Shown here: piece after piece, positions 1 through 8,693 of the stretch | How positions within the stretch are numbered: the stretch's first letter is position 1 | Layout of the letters: each line of letters opens with the position of its first letter | Source: Streptomyces marianii | GTDB taxonomy: Bacteria > Actinomycetota > Actinomycetes > Streptomycetales > Streptomycetaceae | Assembly: GCF_005795905.1 (NCBI RefSeq) | Contig: NZ_VAWE01000001.1 | Coordinates: 4,949,001-5,013,000 of the forward strand | Direction: 5' to 3' | DNA length: 64,000 nucleotides | The notes under the pieces: model-generated | Told to the model about the DNA's origin: nothing | Database searches by the model: none | The model's input: only the letters and a program-made list of their open reading frames with translations | Translations under genes and position numbers: made by a program

Positions 1-448
1 CCTCGCCGAGGGACTCGCCGGGATGGGCTTCCAGGTGGACGGCCCCCGGGTCGTCCCGGACGGGGACCCGGTCGAAGCGGCCCTGCGCGACGGCGTGGCC
101 TCGGCGTACGACGTCATCCTCACCACCGGTGGCACCGGGATCTCACCCACCGACCGCACTCCCGACGCCACGGCCCGGGTCCTCGACTACGAGATCCCCG
201 GCATCCCCGAGGCGATCCGCGCGCACGGTCTCGCGAAGGTGCCCACCGCGGCGCTGTCCCGGGGCCTCGCCGGGGTCGCGGACCGCACCCTGATCGTCAA
301 TCTCCCCGGGTCCGCGGGCGGTGTGCGCGACGGGCTCGCCGTTCTGTCGCGAGTGCTGCCGCACGCCGTGGACCAGTTGCACGGTGGCGACCACCCGCGG
401 CCCGCCGAACCCGCCGGCCCCTCGGGTTCTCCAGGGAGTCCCCGCTGA
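1..448 (+). CDS. mog: MogA/MoaB-type molybdopterin adenylyltransferase, C-terminal part (gene enters from the left)
   Basis: The frame is open from base 2, so the start lies outside the window. The visible part has the MogA/MoaB fold signature: TTGGTGISPTDRTPDAT near window residue 40, followed by IPGIPEAIR and the NLPGS turn. These bind molybdopterin; the family adenylates molybdopterin before molybdate insertion. A proline/glycine-rich tail (about 20 residues) ends the protein. The next gene starts almost at once. In actinobacteria this gene family sits beside moeA/glp, rimJ and glpR/sepX, and that order is kept here for the part that can be seen. The family call is firm; the choice between mog and moaB is not. 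Confidence 0.85.
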   Translation, partial: LAEGLAGMGFQVDGPRVVPDGDPVEAALRDGVASAYDVILTTGGTGISPTDRTPDATARVLDYEIPGIPEAIRAHGLAKVPTAALSRGLAGVADRTLIVNLPGSAGGVRDGLAVLSRVLPHAVDQLHGGDHPRPAEPAGPSGSPGSPR

Positions 449-465
449 ACACCCACTCGTGGCCC

Positions 466-1071
466 GTGGTCCTGGCGGACGGTGATGTCACCCTCCGCCC
501 GATAAAGCTGCGTGACCAGCGGGCGTGGCGGGAGGTGAACCGGCGCAACCGGGACTGGCTGCGCCCCTGGGAGGCGACGATCCCGCCGCCGGCCCCCGGC
601 GGCCCCGTCGCGCAGCGCCCCACGTACCGCCAGATGGTGCGCCATCTGCGTGCCGAGGCCCACGCCGGGCGGATGCTGCCGTTCGTGGTCGAGTTCCGGG
701 GCGTGCTGGTCGGCCAGCTCACCGTCGCCGGCATCACCTGGGGCTCGATGTGCTCGGGTCATGTCGGCTACTGGGTCGACCGCGAGGTCGCGGGCCGCGG
801 GGTTATGCCCACGGCCGTGGCGCTGGCCGTCGACCACTGCTTCGGAAGCGTCGGGCTGCACCGCGTCGAGGTCTGCATTCGCCCCGAGAACGGACCGAGC
901 CGCAGGGTCGTGGAGAAACTCGGATTCCGCGAGGAGGGGCTCCGCCCGCGTTATCTCCACATCGACGGCGCCTGGCGGGACCATCTGGTGTTCGCGCTCA
1001 CGGCGGAGGAGGTGCCCGGGGGGCTGCTGCGGCGCTGGCACCAGGCACGACCCGCGCGACACGAGAAATGA
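466..1071 (+). CDS. rimJ: RimJ/RimL-type GNAT N-acetyltransferase
   Basis: This is a 201-residue GNAT protein. It has an N-terminal strand VTLRPIKLRDQ, a central SGHVGYWVDREVAGRG segment (acetyl-CoA pyrophosphate loop) and VCIRPENGPSRRVVEKLGF, the typical RimJ/RimL end. The family acetylates protein N-termini, classically of ribosomal proteins; the substrate here is unknown. The GTG at 466 is the first conventional start. The frame is open back to a CTG at 445 that overlaps the stop of the previous gene, and the extra residues (NTHSWPV) look like natural protein, so the true start may be that CTG. It lies between mog and sepX, a linkage also known from the mycobacterial moeA1-rimJ-glpR locus. 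Confidence 0.9.
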   Translation: MVLADGDVTLRPIKLRDQRAWREVNRRNRDWLRPWEATIPPPAPGGPVAQRPTYRQMVRHLRAEAHAGRMLPFVVEFRGVLVGQLTVAGITWGSMCSGHVGYWVDREVAGRGVMPTAVALAVDHCFGSVGLHRVEVCIRPENGPSRRVVEKLGFREEGLRPRYLHIDGAWRDHLVFALTAEEVPGGLLRRWHQARPARHEK

Positions 1072-1213
1072 AATAATTGTTCGAATTCCATCTCCACTCG
1101 ATCGCTCGGTGATCTGAAGAGTCACAAAAAAAGTCAGTGGTATCAGCCAGATCGTGCGACACACCGGGCCAATTGGCCGATGCCCTGGTGCGAATCCCTC
1201 TACGGTGTGATGC

Positions 1214-2269
1214 GTGAGCAGCAGCGGCCTCATCTACGCAGTCATCGTCGGGGCCTGGGCCGCCTACCTGGTGCCGATGTGGCTCCGCAGGCAGGACGAG
1301 CTCAACGAAGCCCGTCCGACGGAACGCTTCAGCACCGCCATCCGGCTGCTGTCCGGACGGGCGGGAATGGAGCGCCGGTACGCCAAGGAGCTGCGTGAAC
1401 GCACCACCGAGGACGACCCCGCCACCGACGCCGACCCGGAATCCGAGACGGACCGACTGAGTTCCGTCGACGTCCGGGCCTTCGCCGCGCCGCCGGCCAG
1501 GACCGAGGCGCGGCTGGACGTGCCTGCCGCCCCGGCCAGGGCCCGCAAGGAGCGGGCACCCAAGCCGAGCGGCACGGCCGCCTCGGAACGCGCACGGCGC
1601 ACCAAGGTCCTGGCCCGGCGCCGGCGCACCACCGTTCTCCTCTTCCTGGCCTTCACCCTCGGCGCGATCGTCGCGGCCGTCGGGGGGCTGGGCCTCCTGT
1701 GGGCGCCGACGGTTCCGGCGGTCCTCCTCAGCACCTACATCGTGTACCTGCGTGCCCAGGAGCGGCGCCGCTTCGTATACGTGATGGACCGGCGCCGTGC
1801 CGAGGCCGCGGCGCAACGGCTGCGCGAGACCCACGTGCGGCGGCGGCCGGCCGCCATGGAGGAACCGGACGAGGCGGCCCAGGCACGGCCCGAGCCCGAG
1901 CCGGCGCCCGCGGTCTCGCCGCAGGAAGCCGGCCGTCGGGCCCTGGTCGAGCAGACCGACCACGCGGAGTGGGTGGACCAGCAGCGCGACCCGGGCCCCG
2001 GGCGTGGCGACAGCTGGGACCCGGTCCCGGTGCCGCTCCCCACGTACGTCACCGCACCGGTCGCTCCGCGAGCCACGAGCGGCATCGATGTCACGGACCC
2101 GGAGACCTGGAGTTCGGCCCGCTCCTCCACGGCCGATCCGGCCACGCCCGCCGCCCCGCAACCCCCACGGCAGCGCACCACCCCGCCGCGCCGCACCCGC
2201 GAGCACGGCCGCACCCCGCTCTTCGACCAGTACGAGGACGAGGACCGGCCCCGCGCCGCCAACGAGTGA
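1214..2269 (+). CDS. sepX: SepX/GlpR-family membrane cell-division protein
   Basis: This is a 351-residue protein starting at GTG 1214. A first hydrophobic helix (about residues 4-22, LIYAVIVGAWAAYLVPMW) is followed by the conserved WLRRQDELNEARPTERFSTAIRLLS stretch (about 23-47). A second membrane pair lies at about 135-180. The rest is charged and disordered, with a Pro/Arg-rich C-terminal tail. This matches the actinobacterial family that includes Streptomyces SepX, needed for cross-walls and sporulation septa, and corynebacterial GlpR, the membrane receptor of the MoeA-like division protein Glp. Its position beside molybdenum-cofactor genes supports the assignment. Upstream there is a GACAC (1158-1162) and a perfect palindrome GGCCAATTGGCC (1167-1178) that could be regulatory. 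Function is inferred from family and context. Confidence 0.8.
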   Translation: MSSSGLIYAVIVGAWAAYLVPMWLRRQDELNEARPTERFSTAIRLLSGRAGMERRYAKELRERTTEDDPATDADPESETDRLSSVDVRAFAAPPARTEARLDVPAAPARARKERAPKPSGTAASERARRTKVLARRRRTTVLLFLAFTLGAIVAAVGGLGLLWAPTVPAVLLSTYIVYLRAQERRRFVYVMDRRRAEAAAQRLRETHVRRRPAAMEEPDEAAQARPEPEPAPAVSPQEAGRRALVEQTDHAEWVDQQRDPGPGRGDSWDPVPVPLPTYVTAPVAPRATSGIDVTDPETWSSARSSTADPATPAAPQPPRQRTTPPRRTREHGRTPLFDQYEDEDRPRAANE

Positions 2270-2333
2270 GACCGGGCCGGGCAGGCGTCCGGACCTTCGG
2301 AACCCTGCCCGGCCCGACCAGCGAGGAACGGAT

Positions 2334-2363
2334 TTCCAAGCACCCCGATCGGGATGCTAAGGT
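2334..2363 (+). promoter_or_regulatory. Candidate promoter of tRNA-Ala
   Basis: TTCCAA at 2334-2339 and TAAGGT at 2358-2363 are separated by 18 bp, and the tRNA begins 14 bp after the second hexamer. The -10-like box is reasonable; the -35-like box is weak. Confidence 0.35.
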
Positions 2364-2377
2364 TTCACTCGTTGCAA

Positions 2378-2451
2378 GGGCCTGTGGCGCAGACTGGTAG
2401 CGCACCTCGTTCGCATCGAGGGGGTCAGGGGTTCAAATCCCCTCAGGTCCA
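2378..2451 (+). tRNA. tRNA-Ala (anticodon CGC)
   Basis: A cloverleaf can be drawn by eye: acceptor arms GGGCCTG/CAGGTCC plus discriminator A, D-arm GCGC-loop-GCGC, anticodon stem CCTCG/CGAGG around the loop TTCGCAT (anticodon CGC at 2411-2413, reading GCG), and T-arm AGGGG-TTCAAAT-CCCCT. No CCA is encoded. Sequence directly after the 3' end recurs at 9457, which makes this tRNA the likely landing site of the following accessory segment. Confidence 0.95.
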
Positions 2452-2539
2452 CAACAGCGTCGTTCACGAGTTAGCTCGTAGGCGGTTCACGAGATCCCGT
2501 CCGATCACTTCGATCGGGCGGGATTTCGTCGTTTCTGGG
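2446..2539 (+). repeat. Island-flanking repeat, left copy (with hairpin)
   Basis: This copy aligns without gaps to 9457-9550. The core 2485-2539 matches 9496-9550 at 48 of 55 positions, and the first 39 bp match more weakly. The core holds an inverted repeat, ATCCCGTCCGATC (2494-2506) and GATCGGGCGGGAT (2512-2524), which could also end tRNA transcription. The copy starts within the 3' end of tRNA-Ala, as an attachment-site repeat would. Confidence 0.6.
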
Positions 2540-2675
2540 CTTGTCGGGAGGGCCGATGGCGGGGCGGCGTGGCGAGCGTGTGGAGCGTGCTTGCCTGGCT
2601 CCGGGCATGGGGAAGCACGCCGATCGTGGTGATCCGCGTGCTTCGGCGCTGTGGGGTTGTTCCACGCGGGCTCGG

Positions 2676-3789
2676 TCAGCGGGTGGACGGTGGCGGGCGT
2701 CCCGACGGCAAGGCGTGCATGACAACGGGATCGGCGGGTGGTGGGAGGGGGCCGCTGGCGTCGAAGTCGGCGGGGGTGAGTTCGTCGGGGCCGTCGCGTT
2801 CTGTGAGCTGGGTTTCCAGGACGGTCAGGTTGGCGATCGTGAGCATGACGGCGAGGAGAAGCGCCTGGGTGACTTGCCCGGGGGCGGGCCGGTGTTTGGG
2901 GTTGCCGATGTCGAGTTTCCCGCTCTTGAAGCGCCCGTTGGCGCCTTCGTTGTGGCTGCGGATGGGCCGGTAGACGTTGATCCACGTTGTGTGCAGGTAG
3001 TGGACGTCCTGGCGGTACTTGGCCAGGCGCCAGTCGGCCGCTTCGGCATCGGCGGGCACGGTGATGGAGCCAGCGCAGCACACCTCGGGCAGCGTCTTCT
3101 TCGGTGGCGGGGCGAAGTGTTCGGCGTCGGGGATCTGGATGGTGGGGCGGCCTGCCGTGTGGGCGGTCCGGTCACGGGGTGCGGTGAGGTCGACGATCCG
3201 GGTGGGCATCGTGGCGGGGGTGCGGGGCCTCAGCCGTCGCGGCGGGCGCAGTTGACCGAGGGGGACGGGCCGGAGGCCGGGCACTGGAGGCGGATCGCGC
3301 CGCGGGCGTCGGGTCCCTGTTTGAGCTTGAAATGGTACGGCTCGCGGGCCTCGATCTTCTCGGCGAGTTCGTCGCCAGGGGCGCGGATGGTGTCGTCGGC
3401 GGCGCCGGAAGTGGCGTGGATCAGAGGGGCGGGGGTGAGCGGGCACATGAGCGAGCCGTCGACGAGCGGGGCTCCCTGCCAGCTGCCCTGCCGTCCGCGC
3501 TCGATGACCTTGTAGTCCAGAGCGAGGCGGTAGCCGAGCCGTCGGACGGGGTCTGGAAGGTGGCGGGGGTGCAGTTGGTGTAGGCGCGGTCGGCGGCCAG
3601 GATGCCGGGGGGCAGGCCGAGTCCGGTCAGTTGGGTGAGAATGTTGACCGCGTTGGGGCCGGTGCGGACGGTGGGGGTGTCGAGCTCGAAGCCCAGGCAC
3701 AGCTGCGGGTACGCCTTGGGCGGATCATCGTCGGTGTCGCGGTGGTGGGCGGCTATCCAGCCGGTCAGGGGAAGCAGACGGTCCACCAA
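2676..3789 (-). pseudogene. Frameshifted DDE transposase-like gene
   Basis: Three reading frames must be joined to rebuild one protein. 3789-3550 gives TGWIAAHHRDTDDDPPK...ILAADRAYTNCTPATFQTP. 3550-3235 gives VRRLGYRLALDYKVIERG...VDGSLMCPLTPAP...KLKQGPDARGAIRLQCP. 3235-2676 gives TRIVDLTAP...VYRPIRSHNEGANGRFKSGKLDIGNPKHR and the C-terminus. DRAYT and the SHNEG..GRFK block look like acidic-residue contexts of an IS4/IS5-like DDE transposase. Two frameshifts (near 3550 and 3235) make it non-functional. Family assignment comes from memory of similar Streptomyces proteins; the exact IS family is not determined. Confidence 0.6.
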
Positions 3790-3960
3790 GTCGCAGCCGA
3801 GCGCGAGGAGGGTCAGGACGCCCCAGCGGCTGGTGACGTGGTCCAGGAGGGTCCGCGACGGGCAAGCGAACGGAACGAATCTACGGCTGGTCGGCCGAAC
3901 CAGCCCATTGGGCTGAAGGCCCTCCCCGAACGCCCGGAAGTCTGCCGCGAGCGGCAGGTA
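3790..3960 (-). pseudogene. 5' remnant of an HxlR-type regulator, cut by the transposase-like sequence
   Basis: Upstream of the transposase remnant, and in the same frame, the minus strand reads FVPFACPSRTLLDHVTSRWG followed by VLTLLAL. This is the N-terminal part of an HxlR-family winged-helix regulator (the family has CP[ST]R..LDH[VI]..RW..L.L..L). It then runs straight into transposase-like protein at about 3800, and the rest of the regulator is missing. Upstream residues (LPLAADFRAFGEGLQPNG) are open but unrecognised, and no convincing start was found. Confidence 0.45.
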
Positions 3961-4139
3961 TGCGAACCGGCCCCGGTTGCGCGGCGCTGGTGATCGTGAT
4001 GTGTGGCTGTGACGCGGACTGGTCAGAGACTGGCCAGCGGATGTCGCCTGATGCCGGGCGGCGCGGGGACATACGGTCGGTCAGGGCCCGGAGGAGCCAC
4101 GCCCGCGCCACCGAATCGCGCCGGCCCCGAGGCCGGAGG

Positions 4140-5651
4140 TCACGACGGTCGGTCAGACGTACGCCTCTCGTACACGGTCACTCTCCGGCCGCGGACCTGC
4201 TCATCGGCCACTGGCCGGAAGTACTCCCGAAACGTGGAGATCTTGGTCCGGTCCCGCGCCGAACTCGCCGGCTTCGACACGTCTCCCGCGTCGGTGACGA
4301 GAACGATGCGCTGCCGAGCAAGCATCTCAGTCCGTATACGCGCGGCATCCCACTCCACTCCCTTCAGCGTTCCCGAACGTTCCGGCGTTTCCTCCAGGGC
4401 GATGTCCTGCAGGCCAGTGAACGCGTGCGGGGAGACCAGCCTGGTGTCCCGCCGCGCTGCCGGGACGAACAGCACGGCGTCCCCGGACTTCTTCAACCGC
4501 TCCACCTGCGCCGCAGCTGCTAGGACGTCGTCCACGCGGCTCTGCGGCGAGCGCTTCGCGAGCGCCTGCGGAAGCAGGACGACCGAAGCGACGGCGACCG
4601 CGACGGGAAGGACCCAGCGCGCGGCGCTCCACGACCGCCGCTGCACCGCCCCCACTAGCGTGCCAAGAAGGACACCGATCATCAGAGCCAAGCCCAGCAG
4701 GCTGAACAGCACATACCGATCCACGAAAAGCGGCTTGAACAGCGAGAGCCCGACGAGACCGAGCTGCGGGACCGCGAGCAGGGGCAGCCCGACGGCCGCT
4801 GCCGAGAGCCGTCCCGCCCGGGGCCGGTCCAGCAGGGTCCCGGCGCCGGCGATCGCAAGCAGGACCGCCGGTCCGATCAGCATGTGCCAGGTCAGCGGAG
4901 GGATCCAGGACACCTGCCCGGACTGGGTACGGCTGAAGAGGATCAGTGGCGTGACGCCTGCCGTTGCCGCCACGGATGCCGCGGTCCAACAAGCCCACGT
5001 CCCGCGCGTCGCTCGTGCCCACGCCAGGGTCGTCAGGTGCGCGGGCAGTATCAGCAACGAGAGCCAGTTCAGCAGGCCGCACACGAAGACCGTGCAGCCG
5101 TAGGCGGTCCAGTACCCCCACCGGTTCCGTCGCCCCTGCAGTATCGCCACGAGTAGCAGCGTTGAGAGCCCGGCGCCCGCCGCCACCAGGGCGTACGGAC
5201 GGCCCTCCTGAAGGTAGAACTGCACGGAGGGAAGCAGCCCGAACGCCATGCCTCCGCCCAAGCCCACCGGATTCCCGGAAAGCCGCCGACCGAGTTCCGC
5301 CACACATGCCGCTCCCGCCGCGACCGCCAGCACGGAGGGCAGCCGTAACACGGTGGTCGAAGGGCCGAAGCACTCGAACAGTGCGTGCATGAACAGGTAG
5401 TAGAGGGCATGGACGACGTCGACGTGCTCCAGCATGCGCGTGATGTCGCTGGTGGACCGGAGGGCGACCTGCCAGGTTGCGGCCTCGTCCCGCCAGACAC
5501 TGTCCTCCCGCGACAGCCCCCACAGGCCGAGCGCGACGGTCCACAGGAAAGGAATAAGCCAAACGGAAACACTGCGCTGAGAGCGGAGATCGGTGAATCT
5601 CGTCAAAGTCGGTCGCCCCCTGGCCAGCCAAATCCACGCAGTCGTTCGCAA
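4140..5651 (-). CDS. GT-C-fold membrane glycosyltransferase (GT39/PMT-like)
   Basis: This is a 503-residue polytopic membrane protein. It shows a first helix (about 28-45), the luminal acidic motif VWRDEAATW (about 52-60, the D-E pair typical of GT-C enzymes), QEGRPYALVAAGAG (about 148-160), roughly ten further hydrophobic segments up to about residue 375, and a soluble C-terminal domain of about 125 residues. GT-C enzymes move a sugar from a polyprenyl-phosphate donor to an acceptor outside the membrane; donor and acceptor are unknown here. The gene stands alone inside the tRNA-linked segment, convergent with nothing, between the transposase remnant and the bacteriocin genes. It may be unrelated to the bacteriocin. 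Confidence 0.75.
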   Translation of the reverse strand: MRTTAWIWLARGRPTLTRFTDLRSQRSVSVWLIPFLWTVALGLWGLSREDSVWRDEAATWQVALRSTSDITRMLEHVDVVHALYYLFMHALFECFGPSTTVLRLPSVLAVAAGAACVAELGRRLSGNPVGLGGGMAFGLLPSVQFYLQEGRPYALVAAGAGLSTLLLVAILQGRRNRWGYWTAYGCTVFVCGLLNWLSLLILPAHLTTLAWARATRGTWACWTAASVAATAGVTPLILFSRTQSGQVSWIPPLTWHMLIGPAVLLAIAGAGTLLDRPRAGRLSAAAVGLPLLAVPQLGLVGLSLFKPLFVDRYVLFSLLGLALMIGVLLGTLVGAVQRRSWSAARWVLPVAVAVASVVLLPQALAKRSPQSRVDDVLAAAAQVERLKKSGDAVLFVPAARRDTRLVSPHAFTGLQDIALEETPERSGTLKGVEWDAARIRTEMLARQRIVLVTDAGDVSKPASSARDRTKISTFREYFRPVADEQVRGRRVTVYERRTSDRPS

Positions 5652-6072
5652 GGTGTGGTGCTCGGCGTGAATCCGAGTGACGGGCAGGCCGGCAGCGCGG
5701 TCGTGATCTTACCGGCAAGGATCTCCATGCGCCGAACGAGGGGTCTCGCAGAACGGTCCGGCGGCGTCAACTTCCGTGCCTGAAGGGGGCAGTGAGGTGG
5801 AGGGACGGAGGTGCGTGCGGGGCCGGGACTCCGCGCGGGGCAACGATTTTACGCCAAAAGGGATTCGAGCTGGCGCAAAATCGAGAATACGACACAAGTG
5901 GATCCGAGAATTCCGGCGCCGATTTCGTTAAGCCGGACGAGGGTGGCCGAAATTGCGGCATGGCCGAAACGTGACGGTGATTCAGGTCACTTAAATCCCG
6001 GTTGACGAGTTGCTAAGCCATTGGCAAAGATCTCTTCTGGGTAAATTGATCATCACGTAAGGGGAAGCGTTC
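5652..6072. other. AT-richer gap upstream of the bacteriocin gene
   Basis: I see no supportable gene in these 421 bp. The stretch is visibly richer in A/T than its surroundings. It contains a near-perfect inverted repeat ATTTTACGCC (5846-5855) / GGCGCAAAAT (5872-5881) and GTGAC...GTCAC (5973-5992), both of which could be operators, and the candidate promoter listed separately. Confidence 0.5.
6002..6031 (+). promoter_or_regulatory. Candidate promoter of the bacteriocin operon
   Basis: TTGACG (6002-6007) and AAAGAT (6026-6031) are 18 bp apart, 42 bp before the start codon. The -35 box is good and the -10 box is imperfect. A GTGAC-N10-GTCAC dyad (5973-5992) lies just upstream of it. Confidence 0.4.
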
Positions 6073-6366
6073 ATGAAGAAGAGAAGTGCTCTGAAGGCCA
6101 CGCTCGCCTCCGCGGCGCTGATTCTCGGAGCAGCCGCTCCGGCGATGGCCATCACGGTGGACGTCGGCGGCGGTCGGTGGTCCTACGACCAGGGGGCGAA
6201 CAGTGCCTGGTCAAACTACTACCACTCGAAGAACAAGCACGCATCCTCCGTGAAGATCGGTGCCAACATTTTCCGGAGTGGCTGCACTTCGGCCGGTAGC
6301 TGGTCGCTGGCGTCCGGTGGAAAGAACGGCGGCACGGTTAGCTGGTACTACGACCCGAGCTGCTGA
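6073..6366 (+). CDS. Lactococcin-972-family bacteriocin precursor
   Basis: This is a 97-residue secreted peptide. The signal peptide is classical: KKRS, hydrophobic core, AMA cleavage site after about residue 26. The mature part has the family pattern, namely GGGRWSYDQG, then SAWSNYYHSKNKHASSV (the W/Y-S-N-Y-H-x(n)-H-S block of lactococcin 972), and an aromatic end VSWYYDPSC. Lactococcin 972 blocks septum formation through lipid II in Gram-positive cells; whether this homologue does so is inference. Two cysteines (SGCTS, and the last residue) could form a disulfide, which lactococcin 972 itself lacks. The ribosome site is AAGGGGAAG 8 bp before ATG. It is followed by the membrane protein and ATPase that accompany this family. 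Confidence 0.88.
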   Translation: MKKRSALKATLASAALILGAAAPAMAITVDVGGGRWSYDQGANSAWSNYYHSKNKHASSVKIGANIFRSGCTSAGSWSLASGGKNGGTVSWYYDPSC

Positions 6367-6544
6367 TTCCACGCTCGGATCGTGAAAGTGTGCACCCGGT
6401 AGATCTCGCTGAGTGAGCCGAGGCTCCGGTCCGACGCGGCTGCGGATATGCGGTTCTGTTCTGCCGTCTTCCGCAGTCGCGTCACGCTGCCCCTTGTTTC
6501 ACCTGACATGCATGGCTCCCTGGAACTCTGAAATAAGATGTGCA

Positions 6545-8647
6545 ATGCTGCAGCGAGGTATTAGGTTTGTTCACGTCGTCACACTGGCTTTCTCCGCCCT
6601 CCTCGCCTTCCTCTTCGTACGAGGCATCGACGAGAGCCGAGTTCTGGGAAGCGTCGCCCTGGTCGACGTGGTCGACTCCGATGGCACGGCGAGTTCCGCG
6701 CGCGTCGTAGACGTCGTCAAGTCGGTCGCGGCCGAGAGCCGAGTCGGTGTGGCCCGCGAGGTGCCGGATCTGAAGAACCCCGAGGGGCTCCGGCATCTGT
6801 ACCTCGCCACAGGAGACCGTGGATCGGCGACGGGGGCGTGGCTGGACGAGGGTTACCCGTCCTTCAGCCGGAACGTCGAGACCCGTGTCCATCCCATATC
6901 CGAAATCGAGCACCTCGATCCGCGCGGCGCTTATCACGTCTTCGGGCCGCCGGAAGCCGTCGACGCCCTGATCGGCGAGTTCGCCGAGCTCGGGCTCCGT
7001 GTGAACGTGGCGTACCCGCTGTCCTACGCGACGCTGGCGACCGACTACTCCGGCGATCCCCTGCCCTGGTCCCTGGGTGTCATGGCCCTCGCCGCCGTGA
7101 CCCTGACCGGGGCGAGTGTGCTGCTGCGAGCGAAGACCTACGCCGTCCTTCGCCTGCAGGGCATGTCCTACCCGGATGTCCTGATGCGCGATCTGAGGCA
7201 GACGGCGGGCTTCTGGCTCGTCTCCTTCGGTGGCGTCGTGGTGGTGACCCTCAGTGCCCTCGGTCTCTACAACGGCTGGGCCAGACTCGGTCTGTTCGCC
7301 TCGGTCGCCCTGGGGATCGCCGCCCTGCTGACCCTCCTCGTGATCGGCTCCCACGCCGCGGTTCTCGCACTCGTCTTCCGAGTCGGAATCCTGTCGTCCC
7401 TGAAGGGCGAACTGCCCTCGCGAGCGGCGACCATCAGCCTCTACGTGGTTCGCGTACCAGCGCTCCTCCTCGCGTTGAGCATCGCGTTGAGCGTCGCCGT
7501 GGCCGGCCAGGACGTCCTGAAACGACAAGAGAACCGCGACGTCTATCGAAGCGTGGGGGATGCCGTCTCGATTCGTCTCAGCGGCGCGTTCGCCACCCGA
7601 CCCGACGAACTGGACCGAAAGGTCGGGCCGTGGCTTCGGGCGGCGGATGCGCGAGGCGAGATCGTCGTAGCCGGCCGAGGGGATCTCCAGATGACAGCAC
7701 CGGATGCGAACCTGCCGGCGGGCGAGATCCTCATTGTCAACGAGACCTACGCCCGGGAGCAGCCGGTTCTCGACCAGGAGGGCCGCCGTTACGTCCCCGA
7801 AGCAGGTGACACCAAGAACTCGCAGCGCCGCCCCGTGCGCGTGATCATTCCCGCGCCTTACACCTCGCACACGGAAGCGATCGTCCAAGCGGTCTCCAGG
7901 AAGCTCGACCCGGGGCTCAGCCGGAACATCCCCGTCAAGCCGCTCGGCGCGAAGAACGGGCAGCAACTCTTCGGTTACAACACCGGTGCCCTGGTCTACA
8001 GCTCGGCACACCCTGCGAACGAGGACAGGTCGCTGATGCGCGATCCGATCGTCGTCGTAGTCCCGAACGGGTCGGACTTCCTCACCGATGACGCCTACAC
8101 CACCTTCGCAACTCAGGAAGGTGTCGTCTTCCTCGACCCCGACGATGTCCTGAACGCCATCGCATCGGAAGGGCTGCGGGACTATGTGTCGTCCGTGTCC
8201 CCGGTCGGGCAGCGGATCGCGACGGAGCTGAGCGACGCGGTCGGCGACTTCCGGCTGCAGATGTTCAACCTGGCCCTCGCGGTGGCGGTCCTCCTGGTCG
8301 CGGGAGTCGGAATCTGCATCATCTACACGAGGAAGAACGCCCAGCTCATCTTCGTGCGTCACATCAGTGGCTGGACATTTGCCGCATCCCATCGCTTCAT
8401 TCTGGCGGTGGAGGCGGCCATCGCGATCGTCTTCGCGGTACGGATTCCCATCGAGGTATGGCAGCAGAACCGGGAGATCGCCGAGTTCACAGCGGCAGGC
8501 CTGCCGGCCCCCTTCCCTCCGTTGCGCGTCGAACTCGCAGAGCTGGCTCTCATCGCCGGCCTTGCCGTGGTCGAACTCGCCGTGATCCTCCTCGCCCTGT
8601 CGGCGTTCCACCGCCGGATCGTGAAGGAAGGCGCATCCGAGGCGTGA
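6545..8647 (+). CDS. Bacteriocin-associated integral membrane protein (DUF1430 / lactococcin-972 immunity-export type)
   Basis: This is a 700-residue protein from ATG 6545. An in-frame ATG at 6512 and an open frame from 6413 also exist, but the hydrophobic N-terminus begins cleanly at 6545. It has one N-terminal helix (about 8-27), a large extracytoplasmic region, four or five helices at about 175-325, a second large outer region (about 340-555), and three C-terminal helices (about 560-690). This FtsX/MacB-like layout is that of the large membrane partner found next to lactococcin-972 genes. With the ATPase that follows it probably forms an ABC system for immunity or export. The layout is seen; the role comes from family knowledge. 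Confidence 0.8.
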   Translation: MLQRGIRFVHVVTLAFSALLAFLFVRGIDESRVLGSVALVDVVDSDGTASSARVVDVVKSVAAESRVGVAREVPDLKNPEGLRHLYLATGDRGSATGAWLDEGYPSFSRNVETRVHPISEIEHLDPRGAYHVFGPPEAVDALIGEFAELGLRVNVAYPLSYATLATDYSGDPLPWSLGVMALAAVTLTGASVLLRAKTYAVLRLQGMSYPDVLMRDLRQTAGFWLVSFGGVVVVTLSALGLYNGWARLGLFASVALGIAALLTLLVIGSHAAVLALVFRVGILSSLKGELPSRAATISLYVVRVPALLLALSIALSVAVAGQDVLKRQENRDVYRSVGDAVSIRLSGAFATRPDELDRKVGPWLRAADARGEIVVAGRGDLQMTAPDANLPAGEILIVNETYAREQPVLDQEGRRYVPEAGDTKNSQRRPVRVIIPAPYTSHTEAIVQAVSRKLDPGLSRNIPVKPLGAKNGQQLFGYNTGALVYSSAHPANEDRSLMRDPIVVVVPNGSDFLTDDAYTTFATQEGVVFLDPDDVLNAIASEGLRDYVSSVSPVGQRIATELSDAVGDFRLQMFNLALAVAVLLVAGVGICIIYTRKNAQLIFVRHISGWTFAASHRFILAVEAAIAIVFAVRIPIEVWQQNREIAEFTAAGLPAPFPPLRVELAELALIAGLAVVELAVILLALSAFHRRIVKEGASEA

Positions 8648-8693
8648 CCCCCTCGAGAATCGAAGCAACCCCCCATCCAGCCGGAGTGCAATT

